This document shows, in pieces, positions 1-7,643 of a stretch of DNA of 11,265 bases. The DNA comes from Deltaproteobacteria bacterium. GTDB lineage: Bacteria; Desulfobacterota; Desulfobacteria; Desulfobacterales; JAABPS01. The notes under the pieces are model-generated. The model did not search any database and was not told where the DNA came from. It saw only the letters and a list, made by a program, of their open reading frames with translations. The stretch covers positions 1 through 11,265 of the forward strand of contig JAFDFT010000034.1 of the NCBI GenBank assembly GCA_019309685.1, given 5' to 3'. The translations under genes were made by a program, and so were the position numbers. Every line of letters begins with the position of its first letter. The first letter of the stretch is position 1.

Positions 1-1
1 C

Positions 2-1171
2 AGCGTGCCTGAAACGTATCATCAATCGTCTATTGCCATGCTTATTGATGTAAAAAAGTACATCATTGACATAAGAGACACTGTGTCCAAAATGGTAAAA
101 GACGGCATTTATGATGTTTACCTTGGCGTTTTTGAAAACGTATTAAATTCTCTGGATCTCTTTCAAAAATTTTTAGAAACCGTCATGAAGGTTCCAGACC
201 ACCATTTTTCATTTAGTTCACTTGAGGACAGTTTAAAAGAGCATTTTTTAAGCCAAAGAAGCCTAAAGGAGATATACGGGATCGCTGAGAATGAATGGCA
301 CCAAATTACAGAAAAGCTTAACCGGCTGACAGTACAAATCGATTCTGAAAAAACCTGGCAGGAATTGTATCACGCGTTTACCCCTTCGAATATAGAAAAT
401 GCAGATATTCTTTCCTTGTATAGAAATGAAATGGAAAAACTAAAACTATTTTTCAGTAAAAACAATTTTTCCAAGAATTTGCCTGATCCAGCGGTTGAGA
501 TAAAAGAGACCCCAAGATATCTTAGATCTGTTCGCGGAACAGCATCATTTAGTGCGGCTTTAACAGCGGATATTCAGGATATCAGTTATTTTTATATCAC
601 CACCCGTTTGCCTGAAACAAATACAAAGGAATCTGAGGTGCTTCTAAAAAAAAGGCTTCACAAGGAGTATAAATTTTTAATCGCTCATGAGACAATACCC
701 GGACATCATTTGCTCGATTCAATGAGAAGAAGAATGAAAAACCCTGTAAGAAGACAAATAGAGTCTCCTCTGTTTTATGAAGGCTGGGCCTCCTACGCGG
801 AGTCTCTTCTCGCAGATTCGGGCTATGTTGAAAAACCAATTGAATGCTTAGTTGAATATAAAAGACGGCTGTGGCGCGCTGCCAGATGTCAAATCGATGC
901 AGGGATACCCTCAGGGAAGTTAACATGTGATGATGCCGTTAATTTGCTGACATCGGTTGGGTTTTCAGCGGAAGAAGCGAGAAGACAGATAGATCGTTTT
1001 CGATTGAACCCGGGCTATCAACTGTGTTATACACTGGGCGCGTATGAGATAAATGAATTAAAAAAGAAGCACGGCCCATCGCTGGGAGAAGAACAGTTTC
1101 ACCATTTTCTTTTAAGTGGAGGGCAGTTGCCGTTTTGTTGGATTGATAAACGGTTTGAGAAGTTAAAATAA
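2..1171 (+). CDS. DUF885-family zinc metallopeptidase-like protein, 5' end missing
   Basis: The reading frame is open to the left edge of the window, so the start codon lies outside it. The GTG at position 5 is internal and not a credible start. About 388 residues are visible, whereas DUF885 proteins are usually 550-600, so roughly the C-terminal two thirds is present. The zinc signature HETIPGHH is at visible residues 228-235 (numbered from the codon at 5), and the downstream EGWASYAE (259-266) supplies the expected glutamate ligand. The C-terminal block with Q-I-D-A-G, EEARRQID and LNPGYQLCYTLGAYEI matches the conserved family tail. Family members are predicted metal-dependent peptidases or carboxypeptidases, and most have no known substrate. 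No secretion signal can be judged because the N-terminus is absent. It ends 44 bases before the ATP-grasp gene on the same strand, so co-transcription is likely. The family call is firm; the substrate is unknown. Confidence 0.88.
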   Translation, partial: SVPETYHQSSIAMLIDVKKYIIDIRDTVSKMVKDGIYDVYLGVFENVLNSLDLFQKFLETVMKVPDHHFSFSSLEDSLKEHFLSQRSLKEIYGIAENEWHQITEKLNRLTVQIDSEKTWQELYHAFTPSNIENADILSLYRNEMEKLKLFFSKNNFSKNLPDPAVEIKETPRYLRSVRGTASFSAALTADIQDISYFYITTRLPETNTKESEVLLKKRLHKEYKFLIAHETIPGHHLLDSMRRRMKNPVRRQIESPLFYEGWASYAESLLADSGYVEKPIECLVEYKRRLWRAARCQIDAGIPSGKLTCDDAVNLLTSVGFSAEEARRQIDRFRLNPGYQLCYTLGAYEINELKKKHGPSLGEEQFHHFLLSGGQLPFCWIDKRFEKLK

Positions 1172-1215
1172 TAATTGGCCATCAATAATGATGATTTTGA
1201 AATAAGGAGTGAAAC

Positions 1216-2601
1216 GTGACAGATTTTTCCGGATATCATTCTGAGTGGAATCTCGGCAGCCCCGGAGGGTGGGATTACCAGCGGATGACCCAGATTATTG
1301 GAAAGGCAGTTTGGCAGCGCATCAATCAAATTGCGCCCATTAACGTAGACATCGATTTTGATCACCCGGTTTTATATCCCATTAATGGTTTTGTAGAAAT
1401 GCTTGTTGAAGCGTGCCGCGCTATTGAAGGAAACAATACAGGATTCATTGCCGTGGTGGCAGAAGAAGAAACGCTCGATGATGTCACAGAAAACAAGAAC
1501 CTGGTAAAGCATCTAGATGGTATTGAGGGGATTTCAAGCGCACTCATGGCGCCTCAGGCCCTTGAACTAAAAAACGGACATGTGTGCTATAAAGGACAGC
1601 CGGTTTCTTTAATCTTTATGGACTTTAATACAGATGTGCTGATTTCTCTACATAAAGAACATGGCTTGGATCCGGTTTTACAGGCGGTCAAAGAAAAAAG
1701 AGTCATTAATCCAAGGGGAACGGAACCCATCAATGTAAAAAGCATGTTTGAAGTAATAACAGGACCTCATTGTGGTCGATTTCATAAAGAGATCGTCCAG
1801 CGAACTCCCTGGACACGGCAGTTTAATGAACGCAAAACCCATGGGCCCAATGGTGAAGTCATTGATGACCTGATTGAGTGGACACGAACCAACTGGGATA
1901 ACCTGGTGTTGAAGCCGGAAAGAGGCTATTCCGGACATGGCGTTCGTGTAGGTGTTGTAAACAATGATGCGGATGAAGCGGTGAGAAAAGCTCTAACCGA
2001 TGGCAACTATATTGTACAGGAAAAAATTCCGTTGTATCTATGGGCGGAAGAAATTCCTGTTTTGACCAATGGCCATATAAGAATTGAGACTGTTCAAACT
2101 GATTTTCGCTGCTTGATGGGGCCAAAGGGCCTGTTTGGCTTTCTTGGCAGATATGGCGGTGTACCTACCAATGTCGGAAGCGGGGGAGGGGTTCAACCCT
2201 TGGGAGTTCTGAAGTCAGATATGAGCGTACGAGAGGCGGTTGACCGTATCAATGATGCTGTTTTGGGTATGGATTATAGGGATTTGCTAAACGTTGATGA
2301 AATGCAGAAGAAAATGGCGCTGGAGTATGACTTTACCTATTTGCTGGGACCGATTAAAATTGCTTTAAGGCCCAGAGTTATTACAGAAGGACAAATCGCC
2401 GCGCTTCGCTCCTATTGCGATCAGATGTGGCAGGATTGTTTGACATTGGAAAAAATGTGGCATGCGGGTGAACTGGATGATATCGTCAACATCGAGGCTG
2501 ATGAACTTGAAATATCAAGCATGCATTCATGGGGCGGTTCTTACGCTATTATTGCGTCCGATGGTCTGTTTAATTTTGGTGCCAATCCTGAATCAACATG
2601 A
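1216..2601 (+). CDS. ATP-grasp ligase-like protein of unknown substrate
   Basis: The predicted protein has 461 residues and starts at GTG. AAGGAG at 1204-1209 lies six bases upstream and picks this GTG over the one at 1210. The central block LVLKPERGYSGHGVRVG (about residues 230-246, with Lys233) followed by YIVQEKI (265-271) resembles the nucleotide-binding lysine and glycine loop and the adenine-contacting strand of ATP-grasp enzymes. The later GRYGGVPTNVGSGGG (311-325) looks like the phosphate and metal-binding segment of circularly permuted ATP-grasp proteins. Such enzymes activate a carboxylate as acyl-phosphate and join it to an amine. The N-terminal 200 residues show no motif I recognise. 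No signal peptide is seen, so it is probably cytosolic. The stop codon overlaps the methyltransferase start (ATGA), which suggests translational coupling and a shared substrate or pathway. The ATP-grasp assignment is by motif; the reaction is not known. Confidence 0.75.
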   Translation: MTDFSGYHSEWNLGSPGGWDYQRMTQIIGKAVWQRINQIAPINVDIDFDHPVLYPINGFVEMLVEACRAIEGNNTGFIAVVAEEETLDDVTENKNLVKHLDGIEGISSALMAPQALELKNGHVCYKGQPVSLIFMDFNTDVLISLHKEHGLDPVLQAVKEKRVINPRGTEPINVKSMFEVITGPHCGRFHKEIVQRTPWTRQFNERKTHGPNGEVIDDLIEWTRTNWDNLVLKPERGYSGHGVRVGVVNNDADEAVRKALTDGNYIVQEKIPLYLWAEEIPVLTNGHIRIETVQTDFRCLMGPKGLFGFLGRYGGVPTNVGSGGGVQPLGVLKSDMSVREAVDRINDAVLGMDYRDLLNVDEMQKKMALEYDFTYLLGPIKIALRPRVITEGQIAALRSYCDQMWQDCLTLEKMWHAGELDDIVNIEADELEISSMHSWGGSYAIIASDGLFNFGANPEST

Positions 2602-3383
2602 ATATACGTGTTCATCCTGACTGGTGGAAAAAAATATTCGATGAAGTTTACCTTCTAACGGACGCCAGATCAGTTTGCGATCAGGAGATTACCCGAAGAG
2701 AAGTAGACATCATTTGCGAATTACTCCCTATTCAGCCGGAACACAAAATATTGGACCTATGCGGCGGTCATGGGCGGCATAGTTTAGAATTATGCAAGCG
2801 GGGATTTGACGAGTGTACGCTGGTAGATTATTCACAAAACCTCATTGACCACGCGACAAAACAGGCAGAAGAAAACAGTTATCCTGTTCGGTTTATAAAG
2901 GCGGATGCGAGAGATTCAGGTCTTTCGGCTGAGTTTTTTGATCATGTGATCATTATGGGGAATTCCCTGGGTTACATCTCTGCTCCGGAAGCGGATAAAG
3001 ATATATTGTCTGAAGCGCATCGTATGCTGCGTTCAGGCGGCTGGCTACTGGCAGATATTACAAATGGAGAGATTGTTAAAAAAACATTTACCCCCAGCGC
3101 GTGGCATGAAATCGGTGATGATATGGTTGTCTGTAGACAGCGTGAGCTCCACGGCGAAAGGCTGCACGCGCGTGAAATGGTAATCAGTAAACAGCAAGGT
3201 ATTATTCGAGACGAAACATACGCTGTGCGTCTATATGAACCGCACGAAATTGAATTGCTTTTAGAAGATGTGGGATTTAAAAACGTACGGGTTCATACCG
3301 ACTTTTTATCTCATCAAGCTGAAGGCGATTACGGCTTTATGAACAGCCGCATGATCGTCTCCGGGCACAAACAGACAATATAA
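2598..3383 (+). CDS. Class I SAM-dependent methyltransferase
   Basis: The 261-residue protein has a Rossmann-type methyltransferase core. Motif I is ILDLCGGHGRHS (51-62), followed by the acidic ribose-binding residue in LVDYS (Asp77). An adenine-side KADARDS lies at about 101-107, a post-motif strand VIIMGNSLGY at about 117-126, and LRSGGWLLAD at 144-153. The N-terminal stretch with WWKKIFDE and a conserved TRREV helix is usual for stand-alone small-molecule methyltransferases of this class. The C-terminal region (LYEPHEIELLLEDVGF) is the usual final helix-strand. The ATG sits inside the stop of the ATP-grasp gene (ATGA, 2598-2601), so the two are probably translated together. The methyl acceptor cannot be read from the sequence. 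A role in tailoring the ATP-grasp product is inference. It is followed by 204 bases without a recognisable gene, promoter or terminator. Confidence 0.9.
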   Translation: MNIRVHPDWWKKIFDEVYLLTDARSVCDQEITRREVDIICELLPIQPEHKILDLCGGHGRHSLELCKRGFDECTLVDYSQNLIDHATKQAEENSYPVRFIKADARDSGLSAEFFDHVIIMGNSLGYISAPEADKDILSEAHRMLRSGGWLLADITNGEIVKKTFTPSAWHEIGDDMVVCRQRELHGERLHAREMVISKQQGIIRDETYAVRLYEPHEIELLLEDVGFKNVRVHTDFLSHQAEGDYGFMNSRMIVSGHKQTI

Positions 3384-3588
3384 ATCTGACCATAATTACC
3401 AAAGAAAAGAATTATGTGTGTTGGTTTTAAAATCGACGTGCTTAGTTTTGGTTTACGATAAAGATTCCAACATGTTCCGATAAGGCCCATTTTTTATTAA
3501 GGCAATACCGAAATTATGATACGGAAGTGACTCAATGAACCCTCTTTTCCAATAAAGTCGGAGAAGAGATTTTATGAGGTAACAAGTT

Positions 3589-5478
3589 ATGTGCGGCATT
3601 CACGGGATCATATCTCAGACATTGGGAAAAGATGAAATACAAAAACGCCTTTCAGATATGGGCGATATTCAGCGGCATCGCGGTCCGGATGATAAACAGG
3701 AAATCATTTATACTACGCAGACAGGCCGCGTAGGATTCGGATTTGTCAGATTATCTATACTGGATCTCGAAACAGGGATGCAGCCGATCCAATGCCCGTT
3801 AGACCAGTCAGCCATTATCTGCAATGGACAGATATACAATTATATAGAGCTCAAATCAGAAATAAAGGATCAGCCGTTTCTCTCAAAAGGAGATATCGAA
3901 GTTGCTCTTCATTTATACCGTATAAAAGGGATTGATTTTTTAAATGATCTAAACGGTATGTACGCGGGTGCGATTTTTGACAAACAAAAAGAAAAGCTTA
4001 TATTATTCAGAGATCGATTCGGTATCAAACCCTTATATTATACACAAAGGGATAATCAATTTTTATTTTCTTCGGAGGTAAAGCCTTTACTGAAAGGAAG
4101 TGGAAGCTCGAAACAGATTAACAAATCACGGATTTCAACTTTTTTTACCTACAGATATGTACCGGGCGAGGAAACCATGTTTCAAGGGATCAAAAGGCTT
4201 TTGCCCGGTCATTTCCTTGAATATGACTTGCGAACCGGAGATTTTCGAATAGAGCGATACTGGGAGTATCGGCTGGACAGGATCAACGATACGTTGTCTT
4301 TAGATGAAGCATCTGAAAAATTTTACCAGTTATTTGTAGATGCTGTTAAGATCAGGCTTCGAGCGGATGTGGAAGTCGGGTGTCTTTTAAGCGGAGGAAT
4401 CGACTCGTCCGCCGTATCCGCACAGGTGGCAAAGCAAAGTCCATCCTGTAAGTTATTTACCATGGCCTTTGATGAAGATCTTTATAACGAACTGCCGTCT
4501 GTTAAAAGATTTCTGGCGACAAACTCAAAAAGGTTTAAATCAACAGATCATAAGGTCAAACTTTGCGGAAAGGAGACACTTGATCGGATCTTCGATATTG
4601 TTCGTTCCATTGAAGAACCGATTTCATTGGGCGCTGTCCTTCCGACAGAGCAAGTGTGTCAATTGGCCAGTGAGCATGTAAAAGTTGTGCTGACTGGTGA
4701 GGGGGCAGATGAGATATTTGGCGGTTATCGTAAATTTTTATTGGAAATGGCTGCGAGTCAATATGATAAGCTTACAAAAGAAGAGCAGTTGGAAATTGAT
4801 ACATTTTTTCCAGAGCTTGCCCCTTATTTGGCCATAAGAGACACGGATCCGGTTAGACGTTATATCCAAAGTGAGCTTCTTTTTAACAGCAATGAACTTG
4901 AGGAACTGTTTGGGCAAAAACAATTCGAAGATTTTCAACTGGAAGAAGCATTGCCGATACTTAACGGCAGTGAACATCCATTGAACGCGGCTCTGGCAGT
5001 AGAAAGCCGATTCCGCCTTCCGGATTATGTAATATTGCGGTTAGATAAATTGTCCATGAAATATTCTTTAGAGGCACGTACACCGTTTCTTGATTACCGC
5101 CTGGCGGAATTCGCAGCAACCTTACCCGTTGAGTTTAAGGTGAATCTTAAGGAGCGAAAAGAAAAATATCTTTGCAGGTATGCGTTTGAAAAGTATTCAG
5201 TGCTGGACATCGAAACCGCCCATAGAGTTAAGCAGCCATTTACAATTCCGATTGCCGATTGGTTGACGGATCCTAAGTCACTGCCTGATTTTATGCAGGA
5301 AATATTACTGGGCGATGTTGTAAAACAGCAGGGAATTTTAGATGATGCATTCGTAAAAAAAATGGTTGGCACAATATCCACAGAGGGAATTGGCCCTCAG
5401 ACATTGGTATCTACCGCGGATAGGGTCTTTGCAATTGTGATGTTTACCCTGTGGTATGATGAATTCTTTGGAAGATGA
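3589..5478 (+). CDS. asnB: Asparagine synthase (glutamine-hydrolysing) / AsnB-type amidotransferase
   Basis: The protein has 629 residues, close to the larger AsnB/AsnO-type enzymes. The start is fixed by the sequence MCGIHGI: Cys2 becomes the N-terminal nucleophile of the class II glutaminase domain. GAGG at 3576-3579 is a plausible ribosome binding site. The glutaminase domain covers about residues 1-210, with RHRGPDD at 29-35. The ATP-pyrophosphatase synthetase domain follows, with the P-loop-like LSGGIDSSAV (about 267-276) and TGEGADEIFGGY (369-380). A later segment with RLDKLSMKYSLEARTPFLDYR is the usual aspartate/adenylate-binding region. All catalytic motifs are intact. The family makes asparagine from aspartate, ATP and glutamine, but relatives amidate other carboxylates in secondary metabolism and surface-polymer pathways. 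Its place between a methyltransferase/ATP-grasp pair and a GCS2-like ligase makes an amidotransferase role in a dedicated pathway possible. The symbol reflects family, not a proven substrate. Confidence 0.9.
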   Translation: MCGIHGIISQTLGKDEIQKRLSDMGDIQRHRGPDDKQEIIYTTQTGRVGFGFVRLSILDLETGMQPIQCPLDQSAIICNGQIYNYIELKSEIKDQPFLSKGDIEVALHLYRIKGIDFLNDLNGMYAGAIFDKQKEKLILFRDRFGIKPLYYTQRDNQFLFSSEVKPLLKGSGSSKQINKSRISTFFTYRYVPGEETMFQGIKRLLPGHFLEYDLRTGDFRIERYWEYRLDRINDTLSLDEASEKFYQLFVDAVKIRLRADVEVGCLLSGGIDSSAVSAQVAKQSPSCKLFTMAFDEDLYNELPSVKRFLATNSKRFKSTDHKVKLCGKETLDRIFDIVRSIEEPISLGAVLPTEQVCQLASEHVKVVLTGEGADEIFGGYRKFLLEMAASQYDKLTKEEQLEIDTFFPELAPYLAIRDTDPVRRYIQSELLFNSNELEELFGQKQFEDFQLEEALPILNGSEHPLNAALAVESRFRLPDYVILRLDKLSMKYSLEARTPFLDYRLAEFAATLPVEFKVNLKERKEKYLCRYAFEKYSVLDIETAHRVKQPFTIPIADWLTDPKSLPDFMQEILLGDVVKQQGILDDAFVKKMVGTISTEGIGPQTLVSTADRVFAIVMFTLWYDEFFGR

Positions 5479-5500
5479 CTTCCTGAAAAGTTCAATTTCA

Positions 5501-5598
5501 GCGTTGCGCTGCATCCCTCGTCACGGCGACGTACTAGAAGTACGCCTCATCCCTCGGGCTTTGTGACGTTTGTTGGAGCAAAGCGGAAATACCGCTTT
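5501..5598. repeat. Structured intergenic repeat-like element
   Basis: This GC-rich patch in an otherwise AT-rich spacer has several nested symmetries. CGTCAC (5519-5524) pairs perfectly with GTGACG (5563-5568). Inside it, CGTACT (5530-5535) and AGTACG (5539-5544) form a six-pair hairpin with a three-base loop. The nonamer CATCCCTCG occurs twice as a direct repeat (5512-5520 and 5548-5556). A separate hairpin, AAAGCGG/CCGCTTT (5580-5586 and 5592-5598), follows. No T-run follows either hairpin, so a plain intrinsic terminator is unlikely. The layout resembles a palindromic dispersed repeat of the REP or small non-autonomous type. Only one copy is present here, so repeat status is inferred. Confidence 0.5.
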
Positions 5599-5663
5599 AA
5601 ACAGGAGACTTGAAAAATTTATTTTGTCATCAGACTTTTTGAAAGACTATCAAAATAATTCAT

Positions 5664-6599
5664 ATGAAAAACGATAAAAAAAATGAAAATCTTATTGATT
5701 TATATACAAGCAAACTTATTGATCTACTTATGAAAGGATTTACGCATAACGAGAGAAGTTATGGTTTTGAATATGAGTTTATATCCAGGCAACCGCTTAA
5801 CAGTAAAGATATGCAAAGGGTTTATGATCTCTTGCCGAAGTGCGGGTTTTTAAAAGATGGGACTATATTTTCATCAGAATTGGGCATGTATATTACTATA
5901 GAACCGGGCGGTCAGATAGAATATTGCAGCCCACCGCTTTTAAAAGATGATGAACAAGGTTTTCATAAATTAATCGAATTGATTAAAGATACAAACAGGA
6001 TAATTAAAGACACGTTGGGCATCGAATATATCGGTGTGGGATATATTCCAGACCGTGCTGACGTGCAATTGGTATTGGACGCGGAGCGTTATCAAAACCT
6101 TCACACGCGCATGCTAACGTCCGGGACGCGTGGAAAGGAAATGATGAAAGGAACGGCATCGATACATTTACACGCTCGAATTTTGGACATGGATGATATG
6201 GTCCCATTGTTTGGTAGATTTTCAGAGCTTTCAACAAGCGATGAATTTAAAATGTCATCGGATCGCAGGGACATATGGGATAACACTGATCCTGTTAGGT
6301 GCGGCCAGCTTGTGAATGATTTTGAAAATATAAAAAGCCCGGAAAGCCTAATTAAAGAAATCGTCCGTTTTGCGATAAATGCCGATGATATCGGAGAAAA
6401 TGTTCCGTTTCCAATGAAAAAGGACACAAGCTTTGAAGCGTTTTTGAATCAAATGACAACTCTATTTACGGATATACGCTTAAACATGAAAGGTCCATCG
6501 TGTGAGCTCAGAACATTAGACAGCCAGCCCATATCTGTATTTGAGCAGAAATGGAAGAAATTTATCAATACCATTGAAAATATGAATGAGAGGATTTGA
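5664..6599 (+). CDS. Short GCS2-family (glutamate-cysteine ligase type) carboxylate-amine ligase
   Basis: The 311-residue protein carries the landmarks of the plant-type glutamate-cysteine ligase (GCS2) family. These are GFEYEF (34-39, metal and ATP ligands), EPGGQIEYCSPP (80-91, the EPGGQxE signature that contacts glutamate), MKGTASIHLH (161-170) and CELRTLDSQP (280-289, the arginine-containing substrate loop). The family makes gamma-glutamyl amide bonds with ATP, as in glutathione or ergothioneine synthesis, although some members use other amines. Full-length members are usually 370-450 residues. This protein stops only about 20 residues after the ELRTLDS loop, so the usual C-terminal helical region is short or missing. 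The ATG at 5664 has no clear Shine-Dalgarno sequence, and the frame is closed by TGA at 5640 (after a TTG at 5610), so no good upstream start exists. Glutaredoxin begins at the base after its stop, which supports a thiol or gamma-glutamyl context. Exact substrate unknown. Confidence 0.78.
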   Translation: MKNDKKNENLIDLYTSKLIDLLMKGFTHNERSYGFEYEFISRQPLNSKDMQRVYDLLPKCGFLKDGTIFSSELGMYITIEPGGQIEYCSPPLLKDDEQGFHKLIELIKDTNRIIKDTLGIEYIGVGYIPDRADVQLVLDAERYQNLHTRMLTSGTRGKEMMKGTASIHLHARILDMDDMVPLFGRFSELSTSDEFKMSSDRRDIWDNTDPVRCGQLVNDFENIKSPESLIKEIVRFAINADDIGENVPFPMKKDTSFEAFLNQMTTLFTDIRLNMKGPSCELRTLDSQPISVFEQKWKKFINTIENMNERI

Positions 6600-6857
6600 A
6601 TGAAAGACATCGTTATTTATTGTTCAGCGTATTGTCCATACTGCATTATGGCAAAAGAACTTTTAGAATCAAAAAATGCGGAATATAAAGATCTGCGTAT
6701 AGATGAAAAATTTTAATATGCAAAAGAGTCAGCTAAAAGAAGCGGGGGAAGAAAAACAGTTCCGCAGATATTTATTGGTGAATATCATGTGGGGGGATAT
6801 GATGAACTTTACGCGCTGGATCAGGAAGGAAAGCTCGATCCATTGCTTGAAAGCTAG
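6600..6857 (+). pseudogene. Glutaredoxin (GrxC-like) interrupted by one in-frame TAA
   Basis: ATG at 6600 directly abuts the TGA of the GCS2 gene (TGAATG). The frame reads 38 codons with the glutaredoxin beta-alpha-beta start IVIYCSAYCPYC, whose redox motif CPYC is at residues 12-15. TAA at 6714-6716 (codon 39) then interrupts it. Reading on in the same frame gives YAKESAKRSG, then TVPQIFIG with the conserved cis-proline and HVGGYDELYAL, which is the standard glutathione-binding C-terminal half. It ends at TAG 6855-6857. Total length is 85 codons plus stop, exactly the size of a GrxC-type glutaredoxin, and there is no frameshift. The protein would reduce disulfides or glutathione mixed disulfides. 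No in-frame ATG lies shortly after the TAA, so re-initiation looks unlikely. The gene is therefore a nonsense-mutated pseudogene, a sequence error, or a case of stop-codon read-through. The family identity is very secure; functionality is not. Confidence 0.85.
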
Positions 6858-6941
6858 TGTTTCATTTTACACGTTAACGTTGAGCAAAACAAAACCTCAA
6901 ATTTAAGGATTTTGCTAAATTAAAATAAGATCTTGTCATTG

Positions 6942-6965
6942 CCCGCACACCTTCATTGTGGCGGG
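6942..6965. other. Intergenic GC-rich hairpin
   Basis: CCCGC (6942-6946) pairs with GCGGG (6961-6965). After one bulged A, CAC (6948-6950) pairs with GTG (6958-6960) around a seven-base loop. It lies between the glutaredoxin frame and the VOC gene. Only a short CTCTTT stretch follows some bases later, so it is at best a weak terminator or a 5' leader structure. The remaining spacer from 6858 to 7044 shows nothing else that I can name. Confidence 0.35.
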
Positions 6966-7044
6966 ACATGCTCTTTAATGGGTGACTATGAGAAATCCAA
7001 ACAAGAAAAATCCTGAATTATAAACATCTTCAAAGGGGAAACAC

Positions 7045-7479
7045 ATGTTGAACGCAATTCATCATACAGCTATATCCACGGGTGACCTGGATCGGCTGAT
7101 TCGCTTTTATCGTGATCTTTTGGGTTTTGAAGTCGAACGTGAGTTTAGTTGGGATAAGGGAATCGAAATTGCTGATAATATTACCGGCTTAAAGGATTCG
7201 GCCTCCAAAGCAGCTATGCTAAAACTGGGTGATTTCCGGTTGGAACTTTTTCAGTTTTCTTCACCGGCGCCAAAATTGAGTGACATAAACAGACCGGTAT
7301 GTGATCATGGATTGACCCACCTGGCTTTTACGGTAACCGATTTAGATGCCGAGTACGAAAGGCTTGTGTCCTCAGGGATGGTATTTCATTGCCCGCCACA
7401 GGATGCTATCACCGCTAAGGTGACATATGGCAGAGATCCGGATGGGAACGTTGTGGAACTCATGGAAATGACTGAATAG
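7045..7479 (+). CDS. VOC-family (glyoxalase/bleomycin-resistance fold) protein
   Basis: The 144-residue protein contains two beta-alpha-beta-beta-beta modules of the vicinal oxygen chelate fold. The first starts at IHHTAISTGDLDRLIRFY, the second at GLTHLAFTVTDLDAEYERL. Candidate metal ligands sit at the expected places: His7, Glu67 (in RLELFQF), His92 (in GLTHLAF) and Glu138 (in DPDGNVVELME). The DPDGNVVEL motif is the standard family ending. Relatives include lactoylglutathione lyase, methylmalonyl-CoA epimerase, dioxygenases and resistance proteins. The sequence alone does not choose between them. The start is supported by AAGGGG at 7033-7038, six bases upstream of the ATG. No export signal is seen, so it is probably a cytosolic metalloenzyme. 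It appears to be a separate transcription unit from the glutaredoxin, although a glutathione link through that neighbour is conceivable. Confidence 0.85.
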   Translation: MLNAIHHTAISTGDLDRLIRFYRDLLGFEVEREFSWDKGIEIADNITGLKDSASKAAMLKLGDFRLELFQFSSPAPKLSDINRPVCDHGLTHLAFTVTDLDAEYERLVSSGMVFHCPPQDAITAKVTYGRDPDGNVVELMEMTE

Positions 7480-7582
7480 TATTGGTCAGTGTAGTTTAAG
7501 ATATCTAATTAAATGTCAATATTACCAAAATCATATACTTTTCAAATGAAGCACAATTCTACCATATATTGTGTTATTTGTC

Positions 7583-7611
7583 TTGACTGGCTGAATATAT
7601 TGTTGTATCAT
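7583..7611 (+). promoter_or_regulatory. Sigma70-like promoter for the HU gene
   Basis: TTGACT (7583-7588) and TATCAT (7606-7611) are separated by exactly 17 bases inside an AT-rich spacer. This predicts a transcript start near 7618 and a leader of about 80 bases before the HU start. Spacing and position are good; the assignment is by consensus only. Confidence 0.6.
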
Positions 7612-7643
7612 CAATAAAAATTGCATTTATTTTAGAATATTTC

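Noticed and set aside
597..926. 109-codon minus-strand frame inside the DUF885 gene
   Set aside because: It lies opposite the strongly conserved zinc-motif region and has no recognisable content.
1678..2125. Two overlapping minus-strand frames opposite the ATP-grasp gene
   Set aside because: They run antisense through conserved ATP-grasp motifs, have no ribosome binding site, and look low-complexity.
5610..5642. TTG start with AGGAG upstream, in frame with the GCS2-like gene
   Set aside because: The frame hits TGA after ten codons, so it cannot extend the gene; at most it is a leader peptide, and I have no support for that.
6101..6427. 108-codon minus-strand frame opposite the GCS2-like gene
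   Set aside because: It is antisense to conserved GCS2 motifs and has no family resemblance.
6714..6716. In-frame stop read as a recoded amino acid
   Set aside because: The codon is TAA, not TGA or TAG, and no known selenocysteine or pyrrolysine signal applies. Mutation or sequence error is simpler.
6703..6906. 67-codon + strand frame starting MKNFNMQKSQ
   Set aside because: It overlaps the glutaredoxin in another frame. The glutaredoxin frame gives the conserved TVPQIFIG and HVGGYDELYAL blocks, so this one is a shadow.
6931..6941. TTGTCATTGC shared with repeat copy C, as a possible fourth copy
   Set aside because: Similarity stops after about ten bases and the TGCTATAAAT core is absent.
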